Origin: Leptospiraceae bacterium
GTDB lineage: Bacteria > Spirochaetota > Leptospiria > Leptospirales > Leptospiraceae
Assembly (NCBI GenBank): GCA_024233835.1
Contig: JACKPC010000003.1
Coordinates: 218,501 to 282,500 of the forward strand
Length of the DNA: 64,000 bases
Reading direction: 5' to 3'
Below the pieces are notes generated by a model. The model was not told the origin of the DNA. It saw nothing but the letters and a program-made list of their open reading frames with translations, and ran no database searches. Within the stretch, counting starts at the first letter, position 1; each line of letters begins with the position of its first letter. The translations under genes and the position numbers were made by a program. Shown here piece by piece: positions 7,493 through 16,618 of this stretch.

Positions 7493-9509
7493 AAAATTAC
7501 TCATAGCAAATCGGGGTGAAATTGCCCTCCGGGTAATCAGAACCTGCAAAAAACTGGGAATTACGAGTGTAGCGGTTTATTCCGACGCCGATAAAAATGC
7601 CTGCTTTGTGAAAATGGCTGACGAGGCCTATCACATAGGAGAATCCGAAGCCTCTGCTTCTTACCTTCAAATAGATAGAATTCTCGAAGTTTGCAAACGT
7701 GCAGAGGTAGATGCGGTTCATCCCGGTTATGGTTTCCTCTCGGAAAACCCGGTTTTTGCAGAAAAACTTAAACAGAATCATATTATTTTCATCGGTCCGG
7801 AACCCGAATCTATCCGGCAAATGGGAAGTAAGAGTCTTGCCAAGGCCCTGATGAGCCAACACAAAGTTCCTGTAGTTCCCGGTTATAACGGAGAAAGCCA
7901 GGACGAAAAGCTCCTTTTAGAGAAAGCTAAAGAAATTGGTTTTCCGCTTCTCATCAAGGCCAGTGCCGGAGGTGGCGGAAAAGGAATGAAGCTATTAGAA
8001 AGAGAAGAAGATTTTTCAAATGCCCTCTCTTCTGCCAAACGAGAGGCAATGAACTTCTTTAAAGATGATCATGTTTTATTAGAGAAGTATATTCAAAAAC
8101 CCAGACATATAGAATTCCAAATTTTTGGCGATAAACACGGAAATGTAAAACATCTCTTCGAAAGAGATTGCTCGGTCCAAAGACGGCACCAAAAAATTGT
8201 AGAAGAGTCTCCTGCCGGCCTTCCTACTGAACTCAGGAAAAAGATGGCAGAAGCCGCGGTAAATGCAGCAAGAGCTATTTCATATGTAGGAGCCGGAACG
8301 ATTGAATTTATTCTTTCGGAAGATCTATCCTTTTACTTCCTCGAAATGAATACCAGACTTCAGGTAGAACATCCGGTCACAGAAATGGTTACCGGACTCG
8401 ATCTGGTTGAACTACAAATTCGTCTTGCACTCGGAGAATCCCTGGAAAATATGAAATGGCCGGAACAAACCCGCGGACATTCTATAGAAGTTCGAGTTTA
8501 TGCAGAAGACCCGGAAAATAAATTTTTACCCTCTATTGGTGTTATCCGTGATTTACATTTTCCTTCCGGGCAGGATATACGCATTGATAATGGAGTAGAA
8601 AAGGGTTCGGTAGTCAGTATCTATTATGACCCGATGATTGCCAAGCTAATAGTAAAAGCGCAGGATCGAGCAAACTGCATCGACCTTCTTCTGAATACAC
8701 TGAAGAGTTCTTACGTATTCGGGCTTACAACTAATATAAACTATTTGACCCATATCATATCTCATCCAGAATTCATCAAAGGCAATGTTGACACAGGATT
8801 CATACAAAAGTATATCAGTTCAACCGAACAGGAAGATATTCACGATGATTTAAATATTTTATTAGCCTATTCTTATATAGTCTCATTTGTAAGAATTCAT
8901 GTAGAAAATTTAAACAACTACGTAGTTCCGCTCGGTATGCACAACCATGACATACTTCCCGGTTCCGGACAGGATAGTTTTTCTATTAGCGATGATATTT
9001 TTTCAGAGAAAATGGAGTTTCGTTATAAATCGCAGTATTACTCTTTAAGTCTCATAGGAAAAGGCGGAGATAGAGATCACAGTTATTTCGTTGTTGCCAT
9101 TCAGTCAGACGATAAACTTCAAGAAATACAGGTCCCTGCACTTAAAACTTACGGACGCAGAAGAATCATCACCAATAAAAATGAAGAAATCGATTATCTT
9201 AGATATGGGACACGTTTTTTCTGGCATTTTTCAGGAAAAACTTATTCTTTCGACTTAATAAAAAAAGCAGAAACAGCACGGAACAGGGGAGATGATTCCT
9301 ATTTCAGCCCTATGCCCGGAAAGGTTTTAAAGATGTTTATGCAGGAAGGGGAAGAAGTAAAAGAAGGTGCACTACTTTTAATAATAGAAGCAATGAAAAT
9401 GGAAAATGAAATAAAAGCCAACAGAGATGGGGTAATAAAAGAAGTACATGTAAAAGAAGGTGAACTGGTCCCCCAGGATGCACCACTATTAACAATGGAG
9501 GCAGTATGA
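7482..9509 (+). CDS. Biotin-dependent acyl-CoA/pyruvate carboxylase alpha subunit (biotin carboxylase + BCCP)
   Basis: Residues ~1-445 are a complete biotin carboxylase: the N-terminal LLIANRGEIALRVIRTCK, the ATP-grasp glycine loop KASAGGGGKGMK and the catalytic region EMNTRLQVEHPVTE. The C-terminal ~75 residues are a biotinyl carrier domain with EAMKMENE, biotinylated at Lys639. The middle part (~455-595) is the variable linker seen in acetyl-, propionyl- and methylcrotonyl-CoA carboxylase alpha chains. It carboxylates biotin with ATP and bicarbonate; a separate carboxyltransferase subunit is needed and is not in this window, so the acyl substrate is unknown. It overlaps the small gene upstream by 11 bp and glgB downstream by 4 bp, so it lies in an operon. 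Confidence 0.88.
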   Translation: MKIEKLLIANRGEIALRVIRTCKKLGITSVAVYSDADKNACFVKMADEAYHIGESEASASYLQIDRILEVCKRAEVDAVHPGYGFLSENPVFAEKLKQNHIIFIGPEPESIRQMGSKSLAKALMSQHKVPVVPGYNGESQDEKLLLEKAKEIGFPLLIKASAGGGGKGMKLLEREEDFSNALSSAKREAMNFFKDDHVLLEKYIQKPRHIEFQIFGDKHGNVKHLFERDCSVQRRHQKIVEESPAGLPTELRKKMAEAAVNAARAISYVGAGTIEFILSEDLSFYFLEMNTRLQVEHPVTEMVTGLDLVELQIRLALGESLENMKWPEQTRGHSIEVRVYAEDPENKFLPSIGVIRDLHFPSGQDIRIDNGVEKGSVVSIYYDPMIAKLIVKAQDRANCIDLLLNTLKSSYVFGLTTNINYLTHIISHPEFIKGNVDTGFIQKYISSTEQEDIHDDLNILLAYSYIVSFVRIHVENLNNYVVPLGMHNHDILPGSGQDSFSISDDIFSEKMEFRYKSQYYSLSLIGKGGDRDHSYFVVAIQSDDKLQEIQVPALKTYGRRRIITNKNEEIDYLRYGTRFFWHFSGKTYSFDLIKKAETARNRGDDSYFSPMPGKVLKMFMQEGEEVKEGALLLIIEAMKMENEIKANRDGVIKEVHVKEGELVPQDAPLLTMEAV

Positions 9510-11512
9510 CAGAGATTCCCGGTATCGTAGAACACGATCCATATCTACGTCCATTCCTTGATAAAATCAGAGGAAGGATTTGGAATTTACAAGAAACGGA
9601 AAGAAAATTACTTTCAGGCGGTTTACACAATCTTTCTGATTTTGCCTGTGGTTATTTATATTTCGGTCTTCATTTTGAAAATGAACAGTGGGTATTCAGA
9701 GAATGGGCCCCTCATGCAAAGCAAATTTACCTTGTTGGAGAATTTTCGAATTGGGAAGTAAAACCTGAATATGCTTTGCACCGGGAAGGAAATAATTGGA
9801 TCATTTATTTACCTAAAATAACTCTCAAGCATGGTATGTTATACCGCTTACATATGTGCTGGGAAGGCGGAGAGGCTCCAAGAATTCCTGCCTGGGCAGC
9901 AAGGGTTGTACAGGATCCCCAAACTCTAATATTTAATGCCCAGGTTTGGATGCCGGAAGAACCCTATATCTGGAAACATCCGAACTACAGAAACCCGCAT
10001 AAAGTCCCCCTAATTTATGAAGCACATGTAGGTATGGCAAGTGAAGAAGGAAAAGTGGGAAGCTTCCGGGAATTCAAAGATAAAGTATTGCCGCATATTA
10101 AAGAATTAGGATATACTGTTATTCAATTCATGGCCATACAGGAACATCCATATTATGGCTCTTTTGGATACCATGTATCCAGTTTATTTGCTGTTTCCTC
10201 CCGCTTCGGAACACCTGTTGAGTTAAAAGAACTAATTGATGCCGCTCACGGTATGGGAATCAGCGTGATTATGGATATAGTACATTCACACGCTGTTAAA
10301 AATGAAATAGAAGGCCTAAGTCGTTTTGATGGAAGTCCATACCAGTTTTTCCACGATGGTGCGAGAGGAAGCCACATTGCCTGGGATTCCCGTTGTTACA
10401 ATTATGGAAAACCGGAAGTTTTACATTTCCTATTATCTAATTGTAAATACTGGATTGATGAGTATAAATTTGATGGTTTCCGCTTCGATGGTGTCACCAG
10501 TATGTTATATCTTGACCACGGCCTCGAAAGAGACTTCACTTCTTATAATATGTACTATGATGGAGGCCAGGACGAAGAAGCCATTACTTACCTGGGACTT
10601 GCTAATAAACTCATACATGAGTTAAGACCGGATGCAATAACCATAGCCGAAGAAATGAGTGGGATGCCGGGCCTTGCTGCTCCTATTGAACTCGGAGGAA
10701 TCGGTTTTAACTATCGCCTGGCAATGGGGGTACCCGATTACTGGATTAAGCTTATAAAAGAATCACAGGATGAAGAGTGGAATGTTGGCCACATGTTCCA
10801 TGAACTCACCAGTAAACGAATGGATGAGAGAACTATTACTTATGCCGAATCCCATGATCAGGCCCTGGTAGGAGATAAAACTATTATCTTTAGATTGATC
10901 GATCAAGATATGTATTGGGACATGCATACAAAACATGAGAATTTGCGTATAGATAGAGGAATGTCCTTACATAAAATGATTCGCCTCATCACTCTTGCCT
11001 GTTCCGGTGGTGGTTATCTAAATTTCATGGGAAATGAATTTGGCCATCCGGAATGGATAGATTTTCCCAGGGAAGGAAATAATTGGTCCTATCACTACGC
11101 CCGAAGACAATGGAGCCTGGTCAAAAATGAAGACTTACGCTATAAGTTTCTGAATGCTTTTGATGTAGCCATGATTAATCTCATGAAAAATACAAATTGT
11201 CTCTCAGAACTATATATAGGAAAAGTTTTAGAACACATTTCCGATCAGGTAATGGTGATATCAAGAGCCAATCTACTTTTTGTGTTTAATTTTCATCCAT
11301 TCAAATCCTATGTCGATTATATATTCGAAGCACCCGCTGGAAAATACAGAATGGTTTTGAATACAGATTCTTTAAATTTTGGAGGACACGGTCGAATAGT
11401 TGAAGAAATTGAGCACCATGCCATGGAGAGGAAATCTCCCTTCTATGATTATTTCGAATTAAGCTTATACATCCCGAACCGAACTGCTTTTGTATTGGAA
11501 AGAATAGTTTAG
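9506..11512 (+). CDS. glgB: 1,4-alpha-glucan branching enzyme, eukaryote-like GH13 type
   Basis: The N-terminal carbohydrate-binding module (WVFREWAPHAKQIYLVGEFSNW, ~residues 55-80) is followed by a GH13 barrel. The catalytic residues are visible: nucleophile Asp328 in GFRFDGVTSM, acid Glu382 in IAEEMSGMP and Asp451 in YAESHDQALVGDK. These flanking sequences are those of the eukaryotic GBE1/plant SBE branch, not of the E. coli GlgB branch. Length (668 aa) also fits that branch, which is known in some bacteria. It introduces alpha-1,6 branches into glycogen. The start ATGA overlaps the carboxylase stop by 4 bp. An 11-bp terminator hairpin begins 8 bp after the stop. Confidence 0.9.
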   Translation: MTEIPGIVEHDPYLRPFLDKIRGRIWNLQETERKLLSGGLHNLSDFACGYLYFGLHFENEQWVFREWAPHAKQIYLVGEFSNWEVKPEYALHREGNNWIIYLPKITLKHGMLYRLHMCWEGGEAPRIPAWAARVVQDPQTLIFNAQVWMPEEPYIWKHPNYRNPHKVPLIYEAHVGMASEEGKVGSFREFKDKVLPHIKELGYTVIQFMAIQEHPYYGSFGYHVSSLFAVSSRFGTPVELKELIDAAHGMGISVIMDIVHSHAVKNEIEGLSRFDGSPYQFFHDGARGSHIAWDSRCYNYGKPEVLHFLLSNCKYWIDEYKFDGFRFDGVTSMLYLDHGLERDFTSYNMYYDGGQDEEAITYLGLANKLIHELRPDAITIAEEMSGMPGLAAPIELGGIGFNYRLAMGVPDYWIKLIKESQDEEWNVGHMFHELTSKRMDERTITYAESHDQALVGDKTIIFRLIDQDMYWDMHTKHENLRIDRGMSLHKMIRLITLACSGGGYLNFMGNEFGHPEWIDFPREGNNWSYHYARRQWSLVKNEDLRYKFLNAFDVAMINLMKNTNCLSELYIGKVLEHISDQVMVISRANLLFVFNFHPFKSYVDYIFEAPAGKYRMVLNTDSLNFGGHGRIVEEIEHHAMERKSPFYDYFELSLYIPNRTAFVLERIV

Positions 11513-11520
11513 ATCGGTTT

Positions 11521-11547
11521 AAACAGTGGGTTTAGGACCCACTGTTT
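11521..11547. terminator. Bidirectional hairpin terminator after glgB
   Basis: A perfect 11-bp stem AAACAGTGGGT / ACCCACTGTTT closes a 5-nt loop. The hairpin covers the last codons and the stop of the convergent secreted-protein gene (ends 11532), so it serves both directions. Only a weak T-rich stretch follows on the plus strand. Confidence 0.7.
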
Positions 11548-12593
11548 GATTTGGGATAGTATTTATACCGGATAATTTTCTTTAATTTTTTATCTGTTTT
11601 ATAAATTCGTTCCTGATAGATTTGTCCATTTCTATACATTCCGATCTTTATCTTTTTTGCTTCCTTATCAAGATTAAAAACTCTATCTACAAGAAAATAA
11701 CTCCCATTTTTCTTATATCGGTAAATACTTTCCTTGATATATTCATTTTCTTTGTCCACTATAGAAACACTTAAAATTCGATTCTCTTTATCTCTCGTAA
11801 TTTTCTTTTCATAGACCGGATATTTTTTACCATATTTACAACATTGAGTTTTTACTTTTAGTTCGGAACTATTAGGAAAATATATGTATCGAAAGATTTT
11901 CTTTCCCACAATCTTATCGTCTTTGAAATAAAGTGTATCTTCCTTCCAGAGGTTTCCATTATCATAATATAGATAAAAATCTTTTAGTTCAACATATTCT
12001 TTGTTATCTTTATATTTGAAGTCAATCCTACCCTTTAACTGTTGTTTTTGATTGTACATAAAAATGCTTCTTTCTTTTTTTGCCCAGGACTTTGGCTCAA
12101 AAACAATTACCTCTTTTTTCTTATCAAACTCGGTAAAATGCACCTGTGTTACACTTATAGGTTTCCCGGCAAGTTTTTCAACCACTCTCATAATTCTTTT
12201 TTCATCAAGATAAGAATAATCTTTTTCTAATATTATATCATCCTTCTTAAACCACTCTTTCTTTCTTCGTCCCTTATCATCGTATTCAATACGATTTTCT
12301 ATTCCCAACTCCTTATTTATATGGAGGATTTCTTTACCAAGTTTATTTTTTTGCTTAACAATAGAAGGTTCTTTTTCATCGAAAGCATAATATTCTTCTT
12401 TTTCCATACTTCCATCTTCAAAAAAAGTAAACTTCCATTCTCCAATTTTTTTACGTTTTGGATCATAGGTAGTTTTTGATTTTAGTTTCAGGTTTTTTTG
12501 AACCTTCATGTCTTCGGGAAAAACATAGCTAAATGAAAGGAAAAAAGTTATTAGTAATAAAAATATTATCTTCATAGTTTTAGTCATATACAT
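11532..12593 (-). CDS. Secreted hypothetical protein with MORN-like repeats
   Basis: The N-terminus has a signal peptide (hydrophobic IIFLLLITFFLSFSYVF, then PED). The remaining ~330 residues are rich in Lys, Tyr and Glu and carry repeated short strands such as GEWKFTFFEDGSMEKEEYY and YYDNGNLWKEDTLYF. These resemble MORN or 'toxin-antitoxin YwqK-like' beta-hairpin repeats common in exported bacterial proteins. The three possible ATGs (12593, 12587, 12575) all lead into the signal peptide; the last avoids overlap with the gene upstream and is equally plausible. It overlaps or follows the HD-GYP regulator closely, so it is probably in the same minus-strand unit. Function unknown. Confidence 0.65.
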   Translation of the reverse strand: MYMTKTMKIIFLLLITFFLSFSYVFPEDMKVQKNLKLKSKTTYDPKRKKIGEWKFTFFEDGSMEKEEYYAFDEKEPSIVKQKNKLGKEILHINKELGIENRIEYDDKGRRKKEWFKKDDIILEKDYSYLDEKRIMRVVEKLAGKPISVTQVHFTEFDKKKEVIVFEPKSWAKKERSIFMYNQKQQLKGRIDFKYKDNKEYVELKDFYLYYDNGNLWKEDTLYFKDDKIVGKKIFRYIYFPNSSELKVKTQCCKYGKKYPVYEKKITRDKENRILSVSIVDKENEYIKESIYRYKKNGSYFLVDRVFNLDKEAKKIKIGMYRNGQIYQERIYKTDKKLKKIIRYKYYPKSNSGS

Positions 12594-13654
12594 ACATCGG
12601 AATATTCTCTTGCTATATTTATAATAGATGGTAGAATTGAATTAAAAGCCTTAACCAGTTCCGGGTCAAAATGTTTTCCGGAACTATCATTGATGTAGCT
12701 CATCGTTTTTTCGACTGTCCAGGCTTTTTTATAAGGACGAACGGAAATTAAAGCATCAAAAACATCGCAAATAGCAATAATTCTTCCTTCGATAGGAATC
12801 TCTTCAGCTTTTAGACCTCTGGGATAACCCGAACCATCCCATTTTTCATGGTGATGGTAGGCTATGCTGGCAGCCAATTGTAATAAATCCGAATCATGTC
12901 CTGAAAGAATTTCATAGCCTATATAAGCATGAGTTTTCATAATCTTAAATTCTTCATCTGTTAATTTTCCAGGTTTTAAAAGTATATTATCCGAAATTCC
13001 AATTTTCCCTACATCATGCATGGGACTCGCCTGCAAAATCAAGGAAACAAAATAGGGTTCAAAACCCAGAGTTTCCGTTAACAAGGCTGACATTTTGGAC
13101 ATACGTACTACATGCATACCGGTTTCATTATCTCTATATTCTGCGGCACGTCCCAATTTTCGAACAATTTCCAACCTCGTTTCTTGCAATTCTTTTGTTC
13201 GCTCCTGGACTTTTTCTTCCAAGATCTCACTTCTCTTCTTATGTTCATTAAATAAAATACGGAGTTGCAAAAAGTTTTTTAGTCTATACAATATTTCTAA
13301 TGTATCAAATGGTTTTACTACAAAATCCTGAGCACCAAACTCTAAAGCTCTATGCCTGGTTTCTTTGTCATCCTGTGCTGTTATTACAATCACCGGAAGT
13401 GTATCCTTGCGATGTACTATTTTCAATGCTCGCATTACATCAAAACCATCCATAACCGGCATACGTATATCCAAGAGAATTACATCAAAGTGATGTTTTT
13501 TATGAAGTTCTAATACAGTTTGGGGATCAGTAGTTGTCAAGATATTTGTATAACCGGATGCTATTAATAATTCCTCTAATAGTAGCACATTAAAAGGAGT
13601 ATCGTCTACTATTAAAATTTTTCCAGCTTTTACAAGTAAATCCATATTTTCCAT
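12584..13654 (-). CDS. Response regulator with HD-GYP output (RpfG-type)
   Basis: Residues ~10-130 are a receiver domain (ILIVDDTPFN; phosphoacceptor Asp62 in VILLDIRMPVMDG). A coiled coil at ~135-165 leads to an HD-GYP domain at ~170-345 with His213-Asp214 (PMHDVGKIG) and the HHHEKWDGSGYP signature. HD-GYP proteins hydrolyse cyclic di-GMP, or sometimes cyclic GMP-AMP; all expected residues appear present, so activity is likely. The gene begins directly after the stop codon of the hybrid histidine kinase upstream, which is therefore its probable phosphodonor partner. Cytoplasmic. Confidence 0.88.
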   Translation of the reverse strand: MENMDLLVKAGKILIVDDTPFNVLLLEELLIASGYTNILTTTDPQTVLELHKKHHFDVILLDIRMPVMDGFDVMRALKIVHRKDTLPVIVITAQDDKETRHRALEFGAQDFVVKPFDTLEILYRLKNFLQLRILFNEHKKRSEILEEKVQERTKELQETRLEIVRKLGRAAEYRDNETGMHVVRMSKMSALLTETLGFEPYFVSLILQASPMHDVGKIGISDNILLKPGKLTDEEFKIMKTHAYIGYEILSGHDSDLLQLAASIAYHHHEKWDGSGYPRGLKAEEIPIEGRIIAICDVFDALISVRPYKKAWTVEKTMSYINDSSGKHFDPELVKAFNSILPSIINIAREYSDVCI

Positions 13655-16591
13655 TTAAATATTTAACACCTTTTGTAGAGTAAATAAAAGTTCATTTACC
13701 TTTATAGGTTTAGCTATATACTCCATAAAACCAAGTTCTTTCCCTTTCCTGCTATCAGAAAAAGTCACATTGGCAGAAAGGGCAATCACGGGTATATCTT
13801 TAATATCCGGATTCATTTTTATCTTTTCAATAGCTTCAATACCACTCATTCCGGGAAGATTTATATCCATGATAACAAGATCCGGCTTCTCTTTGATAAT
13901 AAGTTCAATACCTAACTCAGCATTATGTATACTCATCAGTTGTAATCCCGGATAATTACCAATCACTTCTTCCATCAAGACTATATTTGCAGGATTGTCT
14001 TCTATGTATATAATTAATCGTTTTTTTTCTACACCGATAGAAATACTCTTATCATATGGTAAAGATGCTTCAGGAGAATCCTTTATTTTTATTGTATATT
14101 TTAGTTCAAACCAAAATGAACTACCTTTCCCCCCCTCGCTGCTAAATCCCATCCTTCCATTCATTGCTTCAATAATTTTTTTTGTAATCACAAGGCCAAT
14201 ACCGGTACCTTCAATCTGTGATTTTTCCTGTCCGAGTCTCGAAAAGGATTGAAACAAATCTTTATGCTTCTCCTCAGGAATTCCAAAACCACTATCATCC
14301 ACTTGAATCCGAACATATTCATCATCCAAAATTTTGGTCTTGATGATTACAGAACCTTCTTTGTGATTATATTTTACTGCATTCGAAAGTAAATTTAGTA
14401 AGACTTGCTTTATCCTTGTAAAATCCGCCATGACAAAAAGAGAGGATGGAGTTTCCAGATGAGTGTGTATTCGAACGCTTCTTTTAGTGGCCAGGGTATG
14501 AGCCAGAGCAAGACAGTCTTCTATAACTTTTTTTAGCTCAATAGGTTCCATAGAAAGACTGATTCTACCTGCTTCAATTTTTGTTAGATCCAAAACATCA
14601 TTAATTAAGGCTAATAAATAATTTCCTCCATTGAGAATCTGACTTACATAAGTTTTCTGTTTTTCCCTGAGAGGTTCTCGTGTATTCAGTTCCAATAATT
14701 GAGAAAATCCCAAAATAGCATTCAGGGGAGTTCTTAGTTCGTGACTCATAGATGAGAGAAACTCTGATTTCGCTCTATTCGCCTGATTCGCTTCTTCTTT
14801 AGACTTAAGAAGTGCCTGCTCAGCTTCTTTTATATGGGTAATATCCTGAACCACACCGAGCATTTGAACGGGTTCCCCCTCTTCATTCCTTAGCACATCT
14901 CCTTTTTCTAATAACCACCGAATTTTTCCATTCGGCCAGAGAACTCGATGCTCAATATAATAATCCACATCAGAATAAATACAAGCATCGATAGCCTTTA
15001 CAACCTTTTCCCTATCTTCCGGATGAAGAGCTCTCAAAAAGTTTTCATAACTGGTTTCTAATTCTCCTTCCGGATATCCGAATAAGGGAGCAATTTTTTC
15101 CGTCCAGTAGAGCTCTCCTGTTTGAATATTCCAATCCCAGGTTCCAATATTTGCAAAATTCTGTCCCCGCTTTAACCTTTCTTCACTTCTTCGTAACTTT
15201 TCATTCATATTATGTTGAATCATTATTGAAGACAAAAGTTTTGAAAGCATTCGAAAAAACTCTTCATCTGCTTCATCGAATTTACGGGAAAAGGGTTTTA
15301 TGGAAGCAAAACTTACGGTTCCGATTATGGCTTCATTCAGAAAAATAGGAATTCCAATGTAGGATTCGAAGCGAAAAATTTCATAACATGGAAAAGAGAT
15401 ATATTCTGAATTATGTATATTTTCAATAGCAAATACATTCCTCTCTTTTATACAAAAATTACAATACGTATCTTCTAAGCTATAGCTCTTTCTTTCCGGA
15501 GCAAAAGAAGGTATAAAAGAGATACAGTATTCAATAGTATATAATGAATTTTCAATATTACTAATCATTCCTATAGGAAGCTTTAAATAATCAGAAACTA
15601 TCTGTAATAATTGTTCAAACCCTAAGTCTTGAACGGAAGCAATCTGGTTTAAGACTTTCATACCTTCCAATTGCCTTTCTTGCTTCTTTCTACTCAGATT
15701 TAGTTCTGTTAAATCCCGCAGAACACCTGTAAAAAAAGATTCTTCTTCTATTTTTACTTCATTCACGGAAAGTTCACAGGGAAAAACTTCTCCATTTTTT
15801 TTGATGGCTTTTAACTCTCTAAACTTCCCGATAACCTTCTTAAAACCAGTATTCAAATAATCACTAATATAGCCATCGTGCTCCGACTTATAGGGTTCTG
15901 GCATTAAAATATTTACATTTTGGCCGATAAGTTCTTCTCTCGAATACATGAATATTTTTTTAGTAGATTCATTCACTTCCTGTATTATACCATTTTCATT
16001 CATTACAACAATGGAATCATTTGTAGAATCCAATATACTCTTATAAAAAATCTTCCTGCGTAAAATATCTACAGATGTTTTTTTCTCGGCTATATATTTC
16101 TTTCTGAGTTCAAGTTCGTTAATAACAATTTTGCCAAGGTCTTCGAGAACACTTTTTTCGTCAAAAGTAAGATTCCTACTTTTATAATCAATTACACAGA
16201 GCGTACCGATATTGTATCCTTCCGGTGTTTTAAGCTGAGTACCGGCATAAAACCGAATTTTTACTCCACTACTTACAAGAGGATTATCATAAAAACGTTC
16301 ATCCTTAGAAGCGTCTTTCACTACAAAAGTGGAGTCTTCCAGGATGGCATGGGCACAAAAGGAAATATCTCTTTCTGTTTGACTTACACTTAATCCATCC
16401 TTCGATTTAAACCACTGCCTATTTTCATCTATCAAGGAAATGAGAGAAATAGGAATATTTAAATACTTTCTGGCAAGTCTTGTAATCCGGTTAAAGGATT
16501 CTTCAGAAGGAGAATCGAGTATATCATACGAATACAAATCTCTCAATCGTTCTTTTTCATTATCTGGCTTTCCAGGCTTCAACATACTCAA
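13655..16591 (-). CDS. GAF-PAS-GAF-PAS hybrid histidine kinase with receiver
   Basis: A 978-residue soluble kinase. Domains in order: GAF (~20-165), PAS (~180-300), GAF (~310-465), PAS with PAC (~475-600), HisKA with phospho-His617 (SSMSHELRTPLN), HATPase (~720-830 with DSGFGIPEE and GTGIGLVITK), and receiver with Asp909 (LVIMDINLPGM). No membrane helices, so it should sense an internal signal through GAF or PAS ligands. Its stop codon abuts the start of the REC-HD-GYP gene. The pair suggests a phosphorelay that controls cyclic-dinucleotide turnover. The first ATG is used because it lies just before the GAF domain. Confidence 0.88.
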   Translation of the reverse strand: MSMLKPGKPDNEKERLRDLYSYDILDSPSEESFNRITRLARKYLNIPISLISLIDENRQWFKSKDGLSVSQTERDISFCAHAILEDSTFVVKDASKDERFYDNPLVSSGVKIRFYAGTQLKTPEGYNIGTLCVIDYKSRNLTFDEKSVLEDLGKIVINELELRKKYIAEKKTSVDILRRKIFYKSILDSTNDSIVVMNENGIIQEVNESTKKIFMYSREELIGQNVNILMPEPYKSEHDGYISDYLNTGFKKVIGKFRELKAIKKNGEVFPCELSVNEVKIEEESFFTGVLRDLTELNLSRKKQERQLEGMKVLNQIASVQDLGFEQLLQIVSDYLKLPIGMISNIENSLYTIEYCISFIPSFAPERKSYSLEDTYCNFCIKERNVFAIENIHNSEYISFPCYEIFRFESYIGIPIFLNEAIIGTVSFASIKPFSRKFDEADEEFFRMLSKLLSSIMIQHNMNEKLRRSEERLKRGQNFANIGTWDWNIQTGELYWTEKIAPLFGYPEGELETSYENFLRALHPEDREKVVKAIDACIYSDVDYYIEHRVLWPNGKIRWLLEKGDVLRNEEGEPVQMLGVVQDITHIKEAEQALLKSKEEANQANRAKSEFLSSMSHELRTPLNAILGFSQLLELNTREPLREKQKTYVSQILNGGNYLLALINDVLDLTKIEAGRISLSMEPIELKKVIEDCLALAHTLATKRSVRIHTHLETPSSLFVMADFTRIKQVLLNLLSNAVKYNHKEGSVIIKTKILDDEYVRIQVDDSGFGIPEEKHKDLFQSFSRLGQEKSQIEGTGIGLVITKKIIEAMNGRMGFSSEGGKGSSFWFELKYTIKIKDSPEASLPYDKSISIGVEKKRLIIYIEDNPANIVLMEEVIGNYPGLQLMSIHNAELGIELIIKEKPDLVIMDINLPGMSGIEAIEKIKMNPDIKDIPVIALSANVTFSDSRKGKELGFMEYIAKPIKVNELLFTLQKVLNI

Positions 16592-16618
16592 TAAACCTTC
16601 TTATAATATCCAAAAAAA

